Shown here in pieces: positions 36,918-45,867 of a stretch of 64,000 nt of DNA; within the stretch, counting starts at the first letter, position 1, and each line of letters starts with the position of its first letter. The notes under the pieces are model-generated. The model was given only the letters and a program-made list of their open reading frames with translations. It was not told the origin of the DNA and ran no database searches. The DNA comes from Bacteroidota bacterium (GTDB lineage Bacteria > Bacteroidota > Bacteroidia > Chitinophagales > Chitinophagaceae): positions 121,391-185,390 of the forward strand of contig JAPLEH010000031.1 in the NCBI GenBank assembly GCA_026391455.1. Reading direction: 5' to 3'. A program made the translations under genes and the position numbers.

Positions 36918-37595
36918 ATGAGCAAGTATTTTATTCAGATTCCTTCTTTACTCAGGCCGGATGAACTGGACAGGATCGATGCATTATTACCTTCCATCGA
37001 TTTTGCAGAAGGCAAAACTACTGCCAGCATGGCTGCCCGAGAAGTGAAAAATAACCTGCAGGCTAAGGAGAATGACAGGTCCCTTTTTCAGATACAAGAA
37101 ATAGTGGACCGGGCACTCAGCACCAGCCCATTGTTTAATATTGCAGCCCTCCCCAAACGGGTATACCCACCTCTGGTTAGTAAGTATGGTACGGGTCAGT
37201 ATTATGGCTGGCATGTGGATAGCCCCGTAATGGGTGACCCCGCTATGCGCACTGATCTGGCCATGACCATTTTTCTCAAAGACCCCACTAGCTATGAGGG
37301 CGGAGAGCTGATAATTCAGACAGCTACCGGTAGTGTAGCCTTAAAACCCGCCAAAGGGGATGCGGTACTTTATCCCTGTCAGTACCTGCATTGCGTAAAT
37401 GAGGTAAAGTCCGGTGAACGGGTGGCGGTCGTTACCTGGATACAAAGCAATGTGGCCAATCCGGAACAACGGCAGATCCTCTTCGATATCAACCAGGTAC
37501 ATGCGATGATGAGCCAGAAAGATATGCATTCACCGGAAGCCAACTTATTATTACAAACCCACAGCAATTTGTTTCGGATGTGGGCCGAAGTATAA
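36918..37595 (+). CDS. PKHD-type Fe(II)/2-oxoglutarate hydroxylase
   Basis: The 225-residue protein matches the PiuC/YbiX family of PKHD-type dioxygenases. Visible are the metal ligands in YYGWHVDSPVM (His and Asp) and YPCQYLHCVNEV (distal His), and the 2-oxoglutarate Arg in GERVAVVTWIQSN. The start KYFIQIPSLLRPDELDRID is typical. In Proteobacteria such genes sit beside siderophore receptors; here the neighbour is a twin-arginine Rossmann protein. The substrate is unknown. A strong terminator follows. Confidence 0.9.
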   Translation: MSKYFIQIPSLLRPDELDRIDALLPSIDFAEGKTTASMAAREVKNNLQAKENDRSLFQIQEIVDRALSTSPLFNIAALPKRVYPPLVSKYGTGQYYGWHVDSPVMGDPAMRTDLAMTIFLKDPTSYEGGELIIQTATGSVALKPAKGDAVLYPCQYLHCVNEVKSGERVAVVTWIQSNVANPEQRQILFDINQVHAMMSQKDMHSPEANLLLQTHSNLFRMWAEV

Positions 37596-37610
37596 ACTGT
37601 TTATTATAAA

Positions 37611-37640
37611 TGAAAAAGCCTCCAAACGGAGGCTTTTTCA
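37611..37640. terminator. Bidirectional intrinsic terminator
   Basis: A perfect 13-bp inverted repeat, TGAAAAAGCCTCC and complement, with loop AAAC. A- and T-runs inside the stem give U-tracts in both directions. It lies between the PKHD gene (+) and the YceI gene (-). Confidence 0.9.
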
Positions 37641-37660
37641 TTTCAATATCGTGCGTTGGA

Positions 37661-38203
37661 TCAGAATTGTGCAGATACAGTGATCTTGGGTTGTTTGGCT
37701 ACTTTACCCCCATCAATAGGTTGACCGGTAATACCAAAATCAGCCAATGTAATAGTGAAAGCAGCAGCCACCGCTACTTTACCACCTGCTACAGTTATTG
37801 TGCCGGGTACTTTGATTTCTTTGCTTACACCCTTAACGGTTAAGTTTCCGGTAACGGTTACTTTGTAAACACCATCTTTTGCAAATTTCACTTTATTCAG
37901 TTTGTCGATCTTTCCGGAAAAAGTGAATTTGGGGAAAGAAGCTGAATTCATCCAGTTTGCAGCGTTGAAATGCTCCTGAATTTTGGGATTGCTGAACGCA
38001 AAATTGCTAACGGCAGCTTCAAACATTACTTCTCCAGTCGTTTTATTGATAGAGGCGATTACTGTTTTGTTGTCGGCCTTGGGCAATGCATCCGCCGGGG
38101 TAGTAGCATCAAATGATACAGAAGCGGATGAAGTGGTAAGGGCTTGGGCAAATAAACTGCCGCTGAAAACTGCTAATGCAAGAACGAGGATTGTTTTTTT
38201 CAT
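37661..38203 (-). CDS. YceI family periplasmic protein
   Basis: The ATG at 38203 gives 180 residues with a signal peptide (MKKTILVLALAVFSGSLFAQ). The mature part has YceI-like lipocalin features: SFDATTPADALPKADNKT, FAFSNPKIQEHFNAANWMNS, FPKFTFSGKID, then VTGNLTVKGVSKEI. YceI proteins bind polyprenoid-type lipids; the ligand here is unknown. It begins 22 bases after the stop of the membrane OB-fold gene and is probably co-transcribed with it. Confidence 0.88.
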   Translation of the reverse strand: MKKTILVLALAVFSGSLFAQALTTSSASVSFDATTPADALPKADNKTVIASINKTTGEVMFEAAVSNFAFSNPKIQEHFNAANWMNSASFPKFTFSGKIDKLNKVKFAKDGVYKVTVTGNLTVKGVSKEIKVPGTITVAGGKVAVAAAFTITLADFGITGQPIDGGKVAKQPKITVSAQF

Positions 38204-38225
38204 TGTGTTGGGTTTTTGTTGTTGA

Positions 38226-39125
38226 TTATTTTGTTGAATTAAATGTTGCTCTTTTAAAAGTAATGGCCGTTGTTTTAAGTATCTCGCTGAATATGCTGCC
38301 ACTGCACACTCCTTTCAGGCTTACCGCATCGCCCTGCTTAATCGATTTTGTTTTCTCAAACTGGTCCTTTTCCAGAGAAAAGATCGCATAAGAGCCGGTG
38401 CTGTCTGCAAACCTTACAGTACTGGTGGAGTCGGGTAGTATATCCACTGCTGATGCCATACCGTTTACTACCAATACTTTATCCATATATTTTCTGTTGG
38501 TGGCCGTATCATTGGAAATAAATTCCTGAATCAGCGCATCAGCCGTTACGGTATAATCTGCTTTTATTTTTGCTGTATCAGTATGTGTTTCAGATAATAT
38601 CATTTTTTCTCCAATCTTATATCCGCCAAACGCAATAACCGGGCCTACCAGCAACCAGGCCATTTTCCAGATCCATCCTTTTGATGGCATAGTCGTAATT
38701 ATGAGACCGATGGCTGCAAGAACAGTGGTATAAGCACCAATTTTTAACATCCCGGGTATGGATTGATCACTAAACAGGAAATCGCTGAACACATAGTATA
38801 CGGTGAACTGGGAAAGTGCCAATGCCGAAGCTATATAGGAAAAGGGGGCTGTTTTCTTTTTCAGCAGCCCGAGTATGATCGCTACGGCTGCCAGGAGGGG
38901 TATTAACCAAAAGACATAAAAGGAAAAACTGAATTGGGGAAAAGGATTACCGATGGTAAACTTTTCTTCTGATACCTTGAAAAACTCACCGGTGGCCAGG
39001 GATGTGCCCTTAATCAAGGAGCCTTCCCAATTGATCCAGGGTAGAAAAAACGAACCAAGCAATACTGCGGCAAACAGTAAATGGGCCAGAGAAAGCGGGT
39101 TAAATTTTTGGTCTGATTGTGGCAT
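38226..39125 (-). CDS. Membrane protein with C-terminal OB-fold (tRNA_anti-like) domain
   Basis: The ATG at 39125 gives 299 residues. The N-terminal 190 contain about five membrane segments (LAHLLFAAVLLGSFFLP, FSFYVFWLIPLLAAVAIILG and others). The C-terminal 110 residues match the OB-fold seen in tRNA_anti-like domains: ALIQEFISNDTATNRKYMDK, KVLVVNGMASAVDIL, QGDAVSLKGVCSGSIF. Despite the domain name, such fused forms need not bind nucleic acid. The gene lies just upstream of the YceI gene. Confidence 0.7.
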   Translation of the reverse strand: MPQSDQKFNPLSLAHLLFAAVLLGSFFLPWINWEGSLIKGTSLATGEFFKVSEEKFTIGNPFPQFSFSFYVFWLIPLLAAVAIILGLLKKKTAPFSYIASALALSQFTVYYVFSDFLFSDQSIPGMLKIGAYTTVLAAIGLIITTMPSKGWIWKMAWLLVGPVIAFGGYKIGEKMILSETHTDTAKIKADYTVTADALIQEFISNDTATNRKYMDKVLVVNGMASAVDILPDSTSTVRFADSTGSYAIFSLEKDQFEKTKSIKQGDAVSLKGVCSGSIFSEILKTTAITFKRATFNSTK

Positions 39126-39182
39126 AAATAGTTTTGTTCTGTATCGCTTATTTTGACCCTTGGGTTGCATAAGTTGAATCAA

Positions 39183-39704
39183 ATATACAATGTTTAAACA
39201 TTGAAATTGGATTTCGCCCTAAAATATTTGTGAAAGTATCCCTTTTTAACACGAAAAGAAGCAGAACCAACTGATTTTCAGGTATGAAATTATTATGAAC
39301 AAAGAAAAAACCGCCACAACTGCGGCGGCGGTTTTATTCACTAACCCATCTGCTAAAAATAGCAGTCTTTTATTAATAACCCCTTTCAGGGCAATACAGA
39401 TTCACTTGCCCAAGATTTATAGACAACCCTACCGTAAAAAAATGAAAAGATAATTCGTGGTTTTCTTTACAGACCATCCAACCAGGAATTGTGTAGCCTG
39501 ATCGAATGGTCTGATGGACGAAATGCCCGTACTGTTAAAGGATAATAACTTAAAATCTGTTTGAGAAAAACATCACCGGGTACTTCAGGTACTTCGGGTA
39601 CTTCGATCATCCGAATTGCGAATGTATACAGGCAATGCGACCAGGATCGAAGGCAGTACTTCGGTAATTTAATGATGTATTATAGGACTATAGGGTCTGG
39701 TAAA
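39183..39704. other. Intergenic stretch with hairpins and a GGTACTTC repeat
   Basis: No gene is seen in this 520-base gap. It holds two terminator-like hairpins on the plus strand: AAAACCGCC/GGCGGTTTT (arms 39307-39315 and 39327-39335) and CTGCTA/TAGCAG (39350-39355 and 39360-39365, followed by TCTTTTA). A three-fold direct repeat of GGTACTTC lies at about 39577-39604. It separates the OB-fold membrane gene start from the end of recA. Confidence 0.5.
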
Positions 39705-40739
39705 TCAGACAGCCTGCATTTCCTTTATTTTCTCTCTGATCTTTGCTTCGATTTCTTTTGCCATCTCCGGATTATCAAACATCAGTTGTTTGACAGCGTC
39801 TCTTCCCTGGCCCAATTTATCATTGTTATAGCTGTACCAGCTTCCGCTTTTCTGAATAATGCCCAGCTCTGTACCCATATCAATGATCTCACCGGTCTTG
39901 GAGATACCTTCTCCGAAAATAATATCGAATTCTGCAGCCCTGAAAGGAGGAGCTACTTTATTTTTCACCACTTTTACTTTTACGTGATTACCAATTGCCT
40001 CATCACCATCTTTCACTTGTGTCATACGGCGAATATCCAAACGTACCGATGCATAGAATTTTAAGGCATTACCTCCCGTTGTGGTTTCTGGATTGCCGAA
40101 CATTACACCGATCTTTTCCCTCAATTGGTTGATGAATATGCATATCGTGTTTGTTTTGGATATAGTAGCCGTGAGTTTACGCAGTGCCTGACTCATCAAC
40201 CTGGCATGTAAGCCCATTTTACTATCACCCATTTCACCTTCCAGTTCACTTTTTGGTACAAGGGCAGCCACAGAGTCCACTACCACTACGTCCAGCGCAC
40301 CGGAAAGTATCAGCCGGTCTGCGATTTCAAGGGCCTGCTCACCATAATCCGGCTGGGATATCAATAAATTATCTACATCCACGCCCAATTTTTTGGCGTA
40401 ACTGCTATCGAAAGCATGTTCTGCATCAATAAAGGCACACATACCGCCATTTTTTTGTGCTTCTGCAATAACATGCGTGGCAATGGTGGTTTTACCGGAA
40501 GATTCTGGTCCGTATATCTCGATCACACGGCCTCTTGGAAGACCCCCAATACCTAAAGCCACATCCAGACCAAGAGAACCAGTAGAGATCACTTCCTGTT
40601 GCGTTTCCGCTTTTTCACCCATGATCATTACAGACCCCTTTCCATAGTCTTTCTCAATCTTATCCATGGTAAGCTTGAGCGCTTTTATTTTTTCACTATT
40701 GATGTTTGCCATGTCTGTAGTTTTGTCAGATTTTGCCAT
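39705..40739 (-). CDS. recA: Recombinase A
   Basis: The 344-residue protein is full-length RecA: Walker [10 protein letters not shown], the [17 protein letters not shown] region, the DNA-binding loop L1 ([20 protein letters not shown]), [20 protein letters not shown] of loop L2, and the C-terminal acidic/basic tail. RecA promotes strand exchange and co-cleavage of LexA-type repressors. The first ten residues before MANINSEK are a short extension; a second ATG at MANIN is in frame. A TAnnTTTG box lies upstream. Confidence 0.98.
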   Translation of the reverse strand: MAKSDKTTDMANINSEKIKALKLTMDKIEKDYGKGSVMIMGEKAETQQEVISTGSLGLDVALGIGGLPRGRVIEIYGPESSGKTTIATHVIAEAQKNGGMCAFIDAEHAFDSSYAKKLGVDVDNLLISQPDYGEQALEIADRLILSGALDVVVVDSVAALVPKSELEGEMGDSKMGLHARLMSQALRKLTATISKTNTICIFINQLREKIGVMFGNPETTTGGNALKFYASVRLDIRRMTQVKDGDEAIGNHVKVKVVKNKVAPPFRAAEFDIIFGEGISKTGEIIDMGTELGIIQKSGSWYSYNNDKLGQGRDAVKQLMFDNPEMAKEIEAKIREKIKEMQAV

Positions 40740-40794
40740 AATTTAAGTTTATAAAGTTTCGTATTGTAAGTCAGCCTTTGTAGCTGTCCGGGAT

Positions 40795-40802
40795 CAAAGC
40801 TA
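40795..40802 (-). promoter_or_regulatory. -7 box of recA promoter
   Basis: TAGCTTTG on the minus strand is an exact TAnnTTTG match about 55 bases before the recA start. The -33 TTG is not clear at the expected distance, so this is a partial match. Confidence 0.45.
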
Positions 40803-40860
40803 AATGATTTAGCAAATAAAAACTAATATTTTTTGGATTTTTTTTGCTAACCCTGTCGGC

Positions 40861-41277
40861 TTATAGCTTACCCGCCCATTTTTGTTCTTCTTCCAATTCT
40901 GCCTTCCTTTTCAATTTCAGCCGGTACGGTACCTGCTCCGTATATAAGGCTACCAGTATCACCACATGATAGATAAAGAGCAACAGCACCGCCAATGAGA
41001 ATGAAAGGTGCCGCATCCAGATGTATTGCATCACCAATGCAAATACTCCTCCCGCAATGATCAGGTAGGGCGAATAACTTTTCTGCAATGCCAGTAATAA
41101 AAAGAAAACGGCAATAATTGCATATAGTAATACCATGCTATTGGTGATCCAGTTGGATTTAGTTACTACCAGGTGTTGTATAAGACAGGTTACCGTAATT
41201 AAAATTCCAAAGGTGCCGCCATAGGTACAAAAGTTTTGCTGGCGTTCATTAAGGGGGTTAAGCGGGTCATTTGACAT
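40861..41277 (-). CDS. Hypothetical four-helix membrane protein
   Basis: This 138-residue protein has four hydrophobic segments (GILITVTCLIQHLVV, SMVLLYAIIAVFFLLLAL, YLIIAGGVFALVMQYIW, LAVLLLFIYHVVILVALY) and a charged C-terminal tail (KLKRKAELEEEQKW). It is an inner-membrane protein of unknown role. It begins near the alkyltransferase-like gene, whose stop is 39 bases upstream on the same strand. Confidence 0.65.
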   Translation of the reverse strand: MSNDPLNPLNERQQNFCTYGGTFGILITVTCLIQHLVVTKSNWITNSMVLLYAIIAVFFLLLALQKSYSPYLIIAGGVFALVMQYIWMRHLSFSLAVLLLFIYHVVILVALYTEQVPYRLKLKRKAELEEEQKWAGKL

Positions 41278-41316
41278 TATTCACGGCGGTTTAAAGCGGC
41301 AAATATAATAATGAAA

Positions 41317-41703
41317 TCAAAACCCCAGTTCAGTGCCCGGATCCCAAAACAAGGTATCAAATTCCACCACCTGATCATTTTTAACCCGAATTCCTTCCTG
41401 CCTCAGTAGTTTTTCCATGTTGTCGGGAGGAGTAAAATGATGCTTACCACTTAGCATGCCATTACGGTTCACCACCCGGTGCGCTGGTACGCGGGGCTTT
41501 ATATTATGCGCACCATTCATGGCCCACCCTACCATCCTGGCCGATGATTTAGCACCCAGGCAAGCAGCTATAGCCCCATAGGAAGTAACCCGGCCTTTGG
41601 GAATTTGCCGTGCTACCTCATATACCAGTTCAAAAAAATTGTCTTCTCTTTTGCCTGAAGGCTTCACTGATTTTAATTGCGCTGTTTTTCTTTTTGTGGC
41701 CAT
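41317..41703 (-). CDS. Alkyltransferase-like protein (MGMT family without active Cys)
   Basis: The ATG at 41703 gives 128 residues of the MGMT C-terminal DNA-binding domain: NFFELVYEVARQIPKGRVTS, SARMVGWAMNGAHN, then RVPAHRVVNRNG. The active-site motif PCHR is replaced by PAHR (residues 73-76), so it cannot accept an alkyl group. Alkyltransferase-like (ATL) proteins bind O6-alkylguanine and hand it to nucleotide excision repair, and PAHR variants are known in this class. A longer frame to 41763 adds an unlikely N-terminus. Confidence 0.88.
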   Translation of the reverse strand: MATKRKTAQLKSVKPSGKREDNFFELVYEVARQIPKGRVTSYGAIAACLGAKSSARMVGWAMNGAHNIKPRVPAHRVVNRNGMLSGKHHFTPPDNMEKLLRQEGIRVKNDQVVEFDTLFWDPGTELGF

Positions 41704-41805
41704 AGCAATAACATTGATGCGAATATCCTGATTGTGTAAAATAAAGGCAAAAACGTTGTGCAAAACCCTGTTTTAGCGGTATCAAACAGGCAAATTATCC
41801 CTTAT

Positions 41806-42006
41806 TCAACGATTTTCGCTTGATGGCATGTTGCGGGATTGCTTTAAACTGCTTCGCTTCGGCTCCGGCACATTGTCGAAATCATAAGGGCAATGTTTAC
41901 ACCCGTTGCCACAGCAATACCCTTTTTCCAGGTGGTATTTTTCGGTGAGCACCACATAGCCTTCTTCGTTGATATAGTAATCAACACCTTCAATCAGTTC
42001 CTTCAT
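41806..42006 (-). CDS. DUF5522-like Cys-rich small protein
   Basis: The 66-residue protein contains the compact cysteine motif YCCGNGCKHCPYDFD, typical of small DUF5522-like proteins that may bind iron-sulphur or zinc. It overlaps the end of trmB by 17 bases, so the two are coupled. Function is unknown. Confidence 0.75.
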   Translation of the reverse strand: MKELIEGVDYYINEEGYVVLTEKYHLEKGYCCGNGCKHCPYDFDNVPEPKRSSLKQSRNMPSSENR

Positions 42007-42700
42007 GGGCCAGTAGTTTTTCTTTCAGTTCTGCATCTTTTTCTTTTCCCGCCAACTGATCCGGTAATGAAAAACAGAGATAATGCACGCGCTTACTGCC
42101 TGCAATATCCAGTGATTCATAATGTGTTTTTATTTTTAATTCATCCGGAATGTCCGCAGCAGCAAACACATCGTCCATATCAGTATGCACCTGGCACTGA
42201 TACATGTCAGTTACCAGTTTGGTAAAGCGATACAGATCGGGACTGTCGGTCTTTAAGTGGACCAGCCCGCCGGATACTAATAACTGCTGGTATAAACGAA
42301 GAAATTTCGGATGGGTCAGTCGTTTACGCGCTTTCGACATACGCAGTTGCGGGTCCGGAAACGTGATCCAGATTTCCTGTATTTCCCCAGCCCCGAAATA
42401 TTCATTGACAAAATCAATCTGCCCTCTTACAAATGCTACATTGGTCATGTTTTCCTGCAGTGCCTTGCGTGCCCCCACCCAAATGCGATTGCCCTTGAGG
42501 TCCACACCAATAAAATTACGCAGGGGATACATCCTTCCCAATCCCACTGCATATTCTCCCTTACCACATGCCAGTTCGAGTGTTATCGGATTATCGTTAT
42601 TGAAATGGGTATGCCATTTGCCTGCCTTATCCCGGGGGTATTGCAGCACATTCGGAAATGTTTCAAGCTCCGCAAACCGTATTAATTTCTTATGACCCAT
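41990..42700 (-). CDS. trmB: tRNA (guanine46-N7)-methyltransferase
   Basis: The 236-residue protein matches TrmB: the AdoMet-binding LELACGKGEYAVGLGRMYPL, NFIGVDLKGNRIWVGARKAL, and the signature ITFPDPQLRMSKARKRLTHP. It methylates N7 of G46 in the variable loop of certain tRNAs. The DUF5522-like gene overlaps its 3' end. Confidence 0.93.
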   Translation of the reverse strand: MGHKKLIRFAELETFPNVLQYPRDKAGKWHTHFNNDNPITLELACGKGEYAVGLGRMYPLRNFIGVDLKGNRIWVGARKALQENMTNVAFVRGQIDFVNEYFGAGEIQEIWITFPDPQLRMSKARKRLTHPKFLRLYQQLLVSGGLVHLKTDSPDLYRFTKLVTDMYQCQVHTDMDDVFAAADIPDELKIKTHYESLDIAGSKRVHYLCFSLPDQLAGKEKDAELKEKLLAHEGTD

Positions 42701-42832
42701 GGCGCAAAGATAAGGAAGGCCGCATGCCGGGATGACGTGTAAACCGGTTATTTAACCAGCATAACAAAGAGTGATAATTGTTTAGAAAATGCCCAGTTAC
42801 AAGGATGGAAAAATAAACAGTAACCAGCCTTA

Positions 42833-43759
42833 TCAGAATTTTACGAGCACACCAATACCCACCAGCGATTTTACCTGTAAACCGGGACTGGTTTTGGTAG
42901 GACCAAACAGCCGCACATCATCATCATAGATCAGGTCCACGCCCCAGGTTGCCGATAATATCTTCGACAGTTTTACACTGAGAATATTCGACATAAAGAG
43001 ATCCACATTCTGCGGGTTCTTTTTGTAATTGGAAAACAGGTCAAGCCTTCCTTTGTACGTGATATTCTTGCTGATCTCTTTCTGGTAACCGATCGTTGCA
43101 AATCCTCCCACTTCCAGATTGGTTTTTTTACCGGGTTGAACCCCATATGCCCCTTTGTTGGAAAGGACTGTATCCCTTACGATCACCCAACGGGCGGTAA
43201 GCGGTGATACATATATGGAAAGATTTTTAGTAGGCTTGAAGTCAAGACCCGTACTGAGCAATAAATAACCCGGCGCCATAAAATTGGAAGACAGGGTCTT
43301 TACATTCTCCGTAAAGGAATAACCTTTGAAGAATTGTGAACGAAGATTCACCAGGCCCGCCAGGTTTAATTTAGGATTGAGTGCATAACCGTATTTGGAT
43401 AAAAGATCAAAGCGATCATCATTTTTACGGCTTCCCAATGAAGTGGTATTTACATAACCGAGATTGAAATCAAAGGTATTGTCCCAGCTATGACGGTCTT
43501 TTTTATAAAAAGCATACAAACTGAGGAGTGAGTTCACCGCCAGTGAAAATTCATCACCACCGGCCGCCCAGTTGCTGAGTGATGCCTGAGAAATATTCAG
43601 GTTGTACAGTCCTCCTTTTCTCCAGTTTTTACGGGTCGTATCATCCGATTTCTTCTGTAGGTATTTCAGGCTTTCATTTTGGAGGTTTCGCACACTGAGA
43701 TCCTGTGCAGTTGCGGCTATAGCAAAACTGATCAATAAAGAAGCGAACAAAATCCTCAT
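42833..43759 (-). CDS. DUF3078 family outer membrane protein
   Basis: The 308-residue protein has a signal peptide (MRILFASLLISFAIAATAQ) and the DUF3078 pattern: WRKGGLYNLNISQASLSNWA, AAGGDEFSLAVNSLLSLYAF, WDNTFDFNLGYVNTTSLG. It has repeated amphipathic strands and ends in LVGIGVLVKF, with a terminal aromatic residue as usual for outer membrane beta-barrels. The family is common in Bacteroidota and has no known function. Confidence 0.88.
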   Translation of the reverse strand: MRILFASLLISFAIAATAQDLSVRNLQNESLKYLQKKSDDTTRKNWRKGGLYNLNISQASLSNWAAGGDEFSLAVNSLLSLYAFYKKDRHSWDNTFDFNLGYVNTTSLGSRKNDDRFDLLSKYGYALNPKLNLAGLVNLRSQFFKGYSFTENVKTLSSNFMAPGYLLLSTGLDFKPTKNLSIYVSPLTARWVIVRDTVLSNKGAYGVQPGKKTNLEVGGFATIGYQKEISKNITYKGRLDLFSNYKKNPQNVDLFMSNILSVKLSKILSATWGVDLIYDDDVRLFGPTKTSPGLQVKSLVGIGVLVKF

Positions 43760-43847
43760 ACCTGTTTTTTAGGCCGCAAAATTAGCGGCTCTTGCTTTTT
43801 TTACAAAACATAGCGAAAAGAAAAGGGTAAAAGAATAATAATTCCTG

Positions 43848-44732
43848 TCAGATCCGTTTGTCTTCGATGAACGTGCGAACAGTTGTACTCAGTTTGAGTG
43901 AAGGGTTTTGTTTGATATTGATCTTCTCCAGTTGTTGCAGGGAGATAATAGACTCAGGAAGTGATATGAGTTTATTCATTTCGAGATAGAGTTCCGTAAG
44001 CCGGCTGAGTTGACTGATATTGTCCGGCAATCCATTCAATTTATTGCCATTGAAATCGAGTAATACCAGCGAGGTTAATTGCGTCAGAACTTCGGGAAAT
44101 GTTTCAAATTGATTATAGGGAAGTGCCAGGTATTTCAAATTGGTAAGACGGTTCATCGAAGATGGAAGAGAAGAAAGCAGGTTGCCGCCCATGCCAACTT
44201 CGGTAAGCTGGGTGAGTTGAGTAAGGCACTCCGGAAACGCACGAAACAGGTTGCCGTATAAATAGATTTGGGTAAGGCTGTGCAGTCCCGACATATACTC
44301 GGGTAAGGCCGCCAGCCGGTTATTGTTGAGGTACAACTGATCGAGATGGGTAAGCCGGGTAATGCTTTGGGGAATAAAGGAAATATGATTATCGCTGAGA
44401 TCCAGTTCTGTGAGATTGGTCAATTGTGTAACTGCATCGGGTATACTATTGAACCGATTGAAACTGATATCAAGTTCAGAAAGTGATTGCAGGGTAGAAA
44501 TAGTTTCCGGTAAACTGCTCAGTTTATTCCCCGCCAGGTTGAGCGATGTGAGGTGTTTGAAACGGGTAATGGCAGCAGGTACCTCTTTCAGTTTCTGGTT
44601 ATTGAGCGAAAGAATATATACCTCATCCGGGTTTTTCAGCGCTTCTTCCATCGAAGAAAACACTTTTTCGGGTTGTGCATTGCCTGCCAGCAAAAGCAGG
44701 AGAAAGCAGAAGCTAAGGGCTGTTTTTTTCAC
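43848..44732 (-). CDS. Secreted leucine-rich repeat protein
   Basis: This 294-residue protein has a signal peptide (MKKTALSFCFLLLLLAGNAQ) and then about ten tandem leucine-rich repeats of 23 residues with the pattern LxxLxLxxNxLxxLPxxIxxL (for example LTELDLSDNHISFIPQSI). It forms a curved solenoid in the periplasm or on the surface, probably for protein binding. The N-terminal cap contains VFSSMEEALKNPDEVYIL. Its ligand is unknown. Confidence 0.9.
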   Translation of the reverse strand: MKKTALSFCFLLLLLAGNAQPEKVFSSMEEALKNPDEVYILSLNNQKLKEVPAAITRFKHLTSLNLAGNKLSSLPETISTLQSLSELDISFNRFNSIPDAVTQLTNLTELDLSDNHISFIPQSITRLTHLDQLYLNNNRLAALPEYMSGLHSLTQIYLYGNLFRAFPECLTQLTQLTEVGMGGNLLSSLPSSMNRLTNLKYLALPYNQFETFPEVLTQLTSLVLLDFNGNKLNGLPDNISQLSRLTELYLEMNKLISLPESIISLQQLEKINIKQNPSLKLSTTVRTFIEDKRI

Positions 44733-44833
44733 GTGCGATGGTTAAGGTGGTATGTACGATTGCGCTAAAGTTATTTGGTTTAATAAGGCTCAGCGCAAAT
44801 ATCAGGTGTTGCAATAAATCAGAATAAAGCGGA

Positions 44834-45292
44834 TTACTCCTTGAGTTTTTTTTCTTCCCAATGGTATCCTTCATCGGTTTGTTGTTCATCCTGCCAGCCG
44901 GCATATACTACGGGTTTGCCGTTGCGCACTACCAGATAAAAGTAATCACCAGATCCGGCCCACCATCCTCCTAGTGCCATAAGGGCATCGGCGGGTATTT
45001 TCTTTTCGGCGTATTCAGCGGGGGCTATTTCGCCACAGCTATAGATGGTATCAATGGTGATTTTTTTACCACCACTTTGCAGGTACAAAATGCTATGGGG
45101 TATGCCCATGGAATCTTCGGGAAGCACCTGGCAACTGAAGCTGGGTGGCTGGTTGGTAATCGTGTCTTGTACAGGTGCAGTTGGTTGGGTAGTATCGGCA
45201 GCACTGGTGGGTTTACTGTCGCTGTTATTTCCGCAGGAAATAATGAAACAGGCGGCTACGAATAAGATGATACGGGAAAGTGATAGTGGCAT
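44834..45292 (-). CDS. Lipoprotein of unknown function
   Basis: The 152-residue protein has a lipoprotein signal (MPLSLSRIILFVAACFIISC, lipobox IISC), a Ser/Thr/Pro linker and a small mature domain (SCQVLPEDSMGIPHSILYLQ, ALGGWWAGSGDYFYLVVRNG). No family is recognised. It stands alone on the minus strand, with 208 bases without a gene before the NTF2-like gene. Confidence 0.7.
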   Translation of the reverse strand: MPLSLSRIILFVAACFIISCGNNSDSKPTSAADTTQPTAPVQDTITNQPPSFSCQVLPEDSMGIPHSILYLQSGGKKITIDTIYSCGEIAPAEYAEKKIPADALMALGGWWAGSGDYFYLVVRNGKPVVYAGWQDEQQTDEGYHWEEKKLKE

Positions 45293-45501
45293 GGTGGTTA
45301 GATTTGAACTAAGGTACAGCGTAGAACTGTATTTTAAAAATCTAACAAATGCATCATTCCAACCGGTAAAGACCGCGGGTTGAAATTTTCCGCTTTATCG
45401 TTGTATAAATGAGTGATTCAGAAAAAATAAAAGAAAATACTTCGAACTGATAAAATCCTGTTTGCAGAGAGATGAACAGGTATCTGGAAATAACCGTTGC
45501 A

Positions 45502-45864
45502 TTAAGCAGGCAAAGATGCAGGCATCGACCAGGTATGGGATTGAATTTTCCATTCATTATCTTCCCAAATCCAGGTAACACCGTACGTGCCTTCGCCCAG
45601 TACAGTATCACCGCTTCTTTCCATATCCCGGAACCGACCGTATTCGAAAGCCAGATTTTCACTTATGATCAACTGCTCCCGTTCAAACAGGACATCCACT
45701 TTTCCTAAACCACCTTTCATAAAATCAAGTATGTTGGTATTGCCCTGAACAGTTTTTTTTCCCGGCGGGAAAATGAGGGCTAGCTCTGCATATAGCTGTT
45801 TAAATGTATCAGCGTCAGCGGTATGCCAGGCATTTGTCCAAACCTGCATGGTAGGCTTTATCAT
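45502..45864 (-). CDS. NTF2-like (SnoaL) protein
   Basis: The 120-residue protein fits the SnoaL-like fold used for polyketide or stress-type ligand binding: VWTNAWHTADADTFKQLYAE, then FPPGKKTVQGNTNILDFMKG, and GTYGVTWIWEDNEWKIQSHT. It follows the NAD(P)-binding gene after 3 bases, forming a two-gene unit opposite the HxlR regulator. Confidence 0.78.
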   Translation of the reverse strand: MIKPTMQVWTNAWHTADADTFKQLYAELALIFPPGKKTVQGNTNILDFMKGGLGKVDVLFEREQLIISENLAFEYGRFRDMERSGDTVLGEGTYGVTWIWEDNEWKIQSHTWSMPASLPA

Positions 45865-45867
45865 TCG

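Noticed and set aside
39297..39458. 53-codon frame on the plus strand
   Set aside because: It runs through both terminator-like hairpins and has no recognisable product.
41703..41763. N-terminal extension of the alkyltransferase-like protein
   Set aside because: The added residues do not fit the family, and the ATG at 41703 begins a typical short basic N-terminus.
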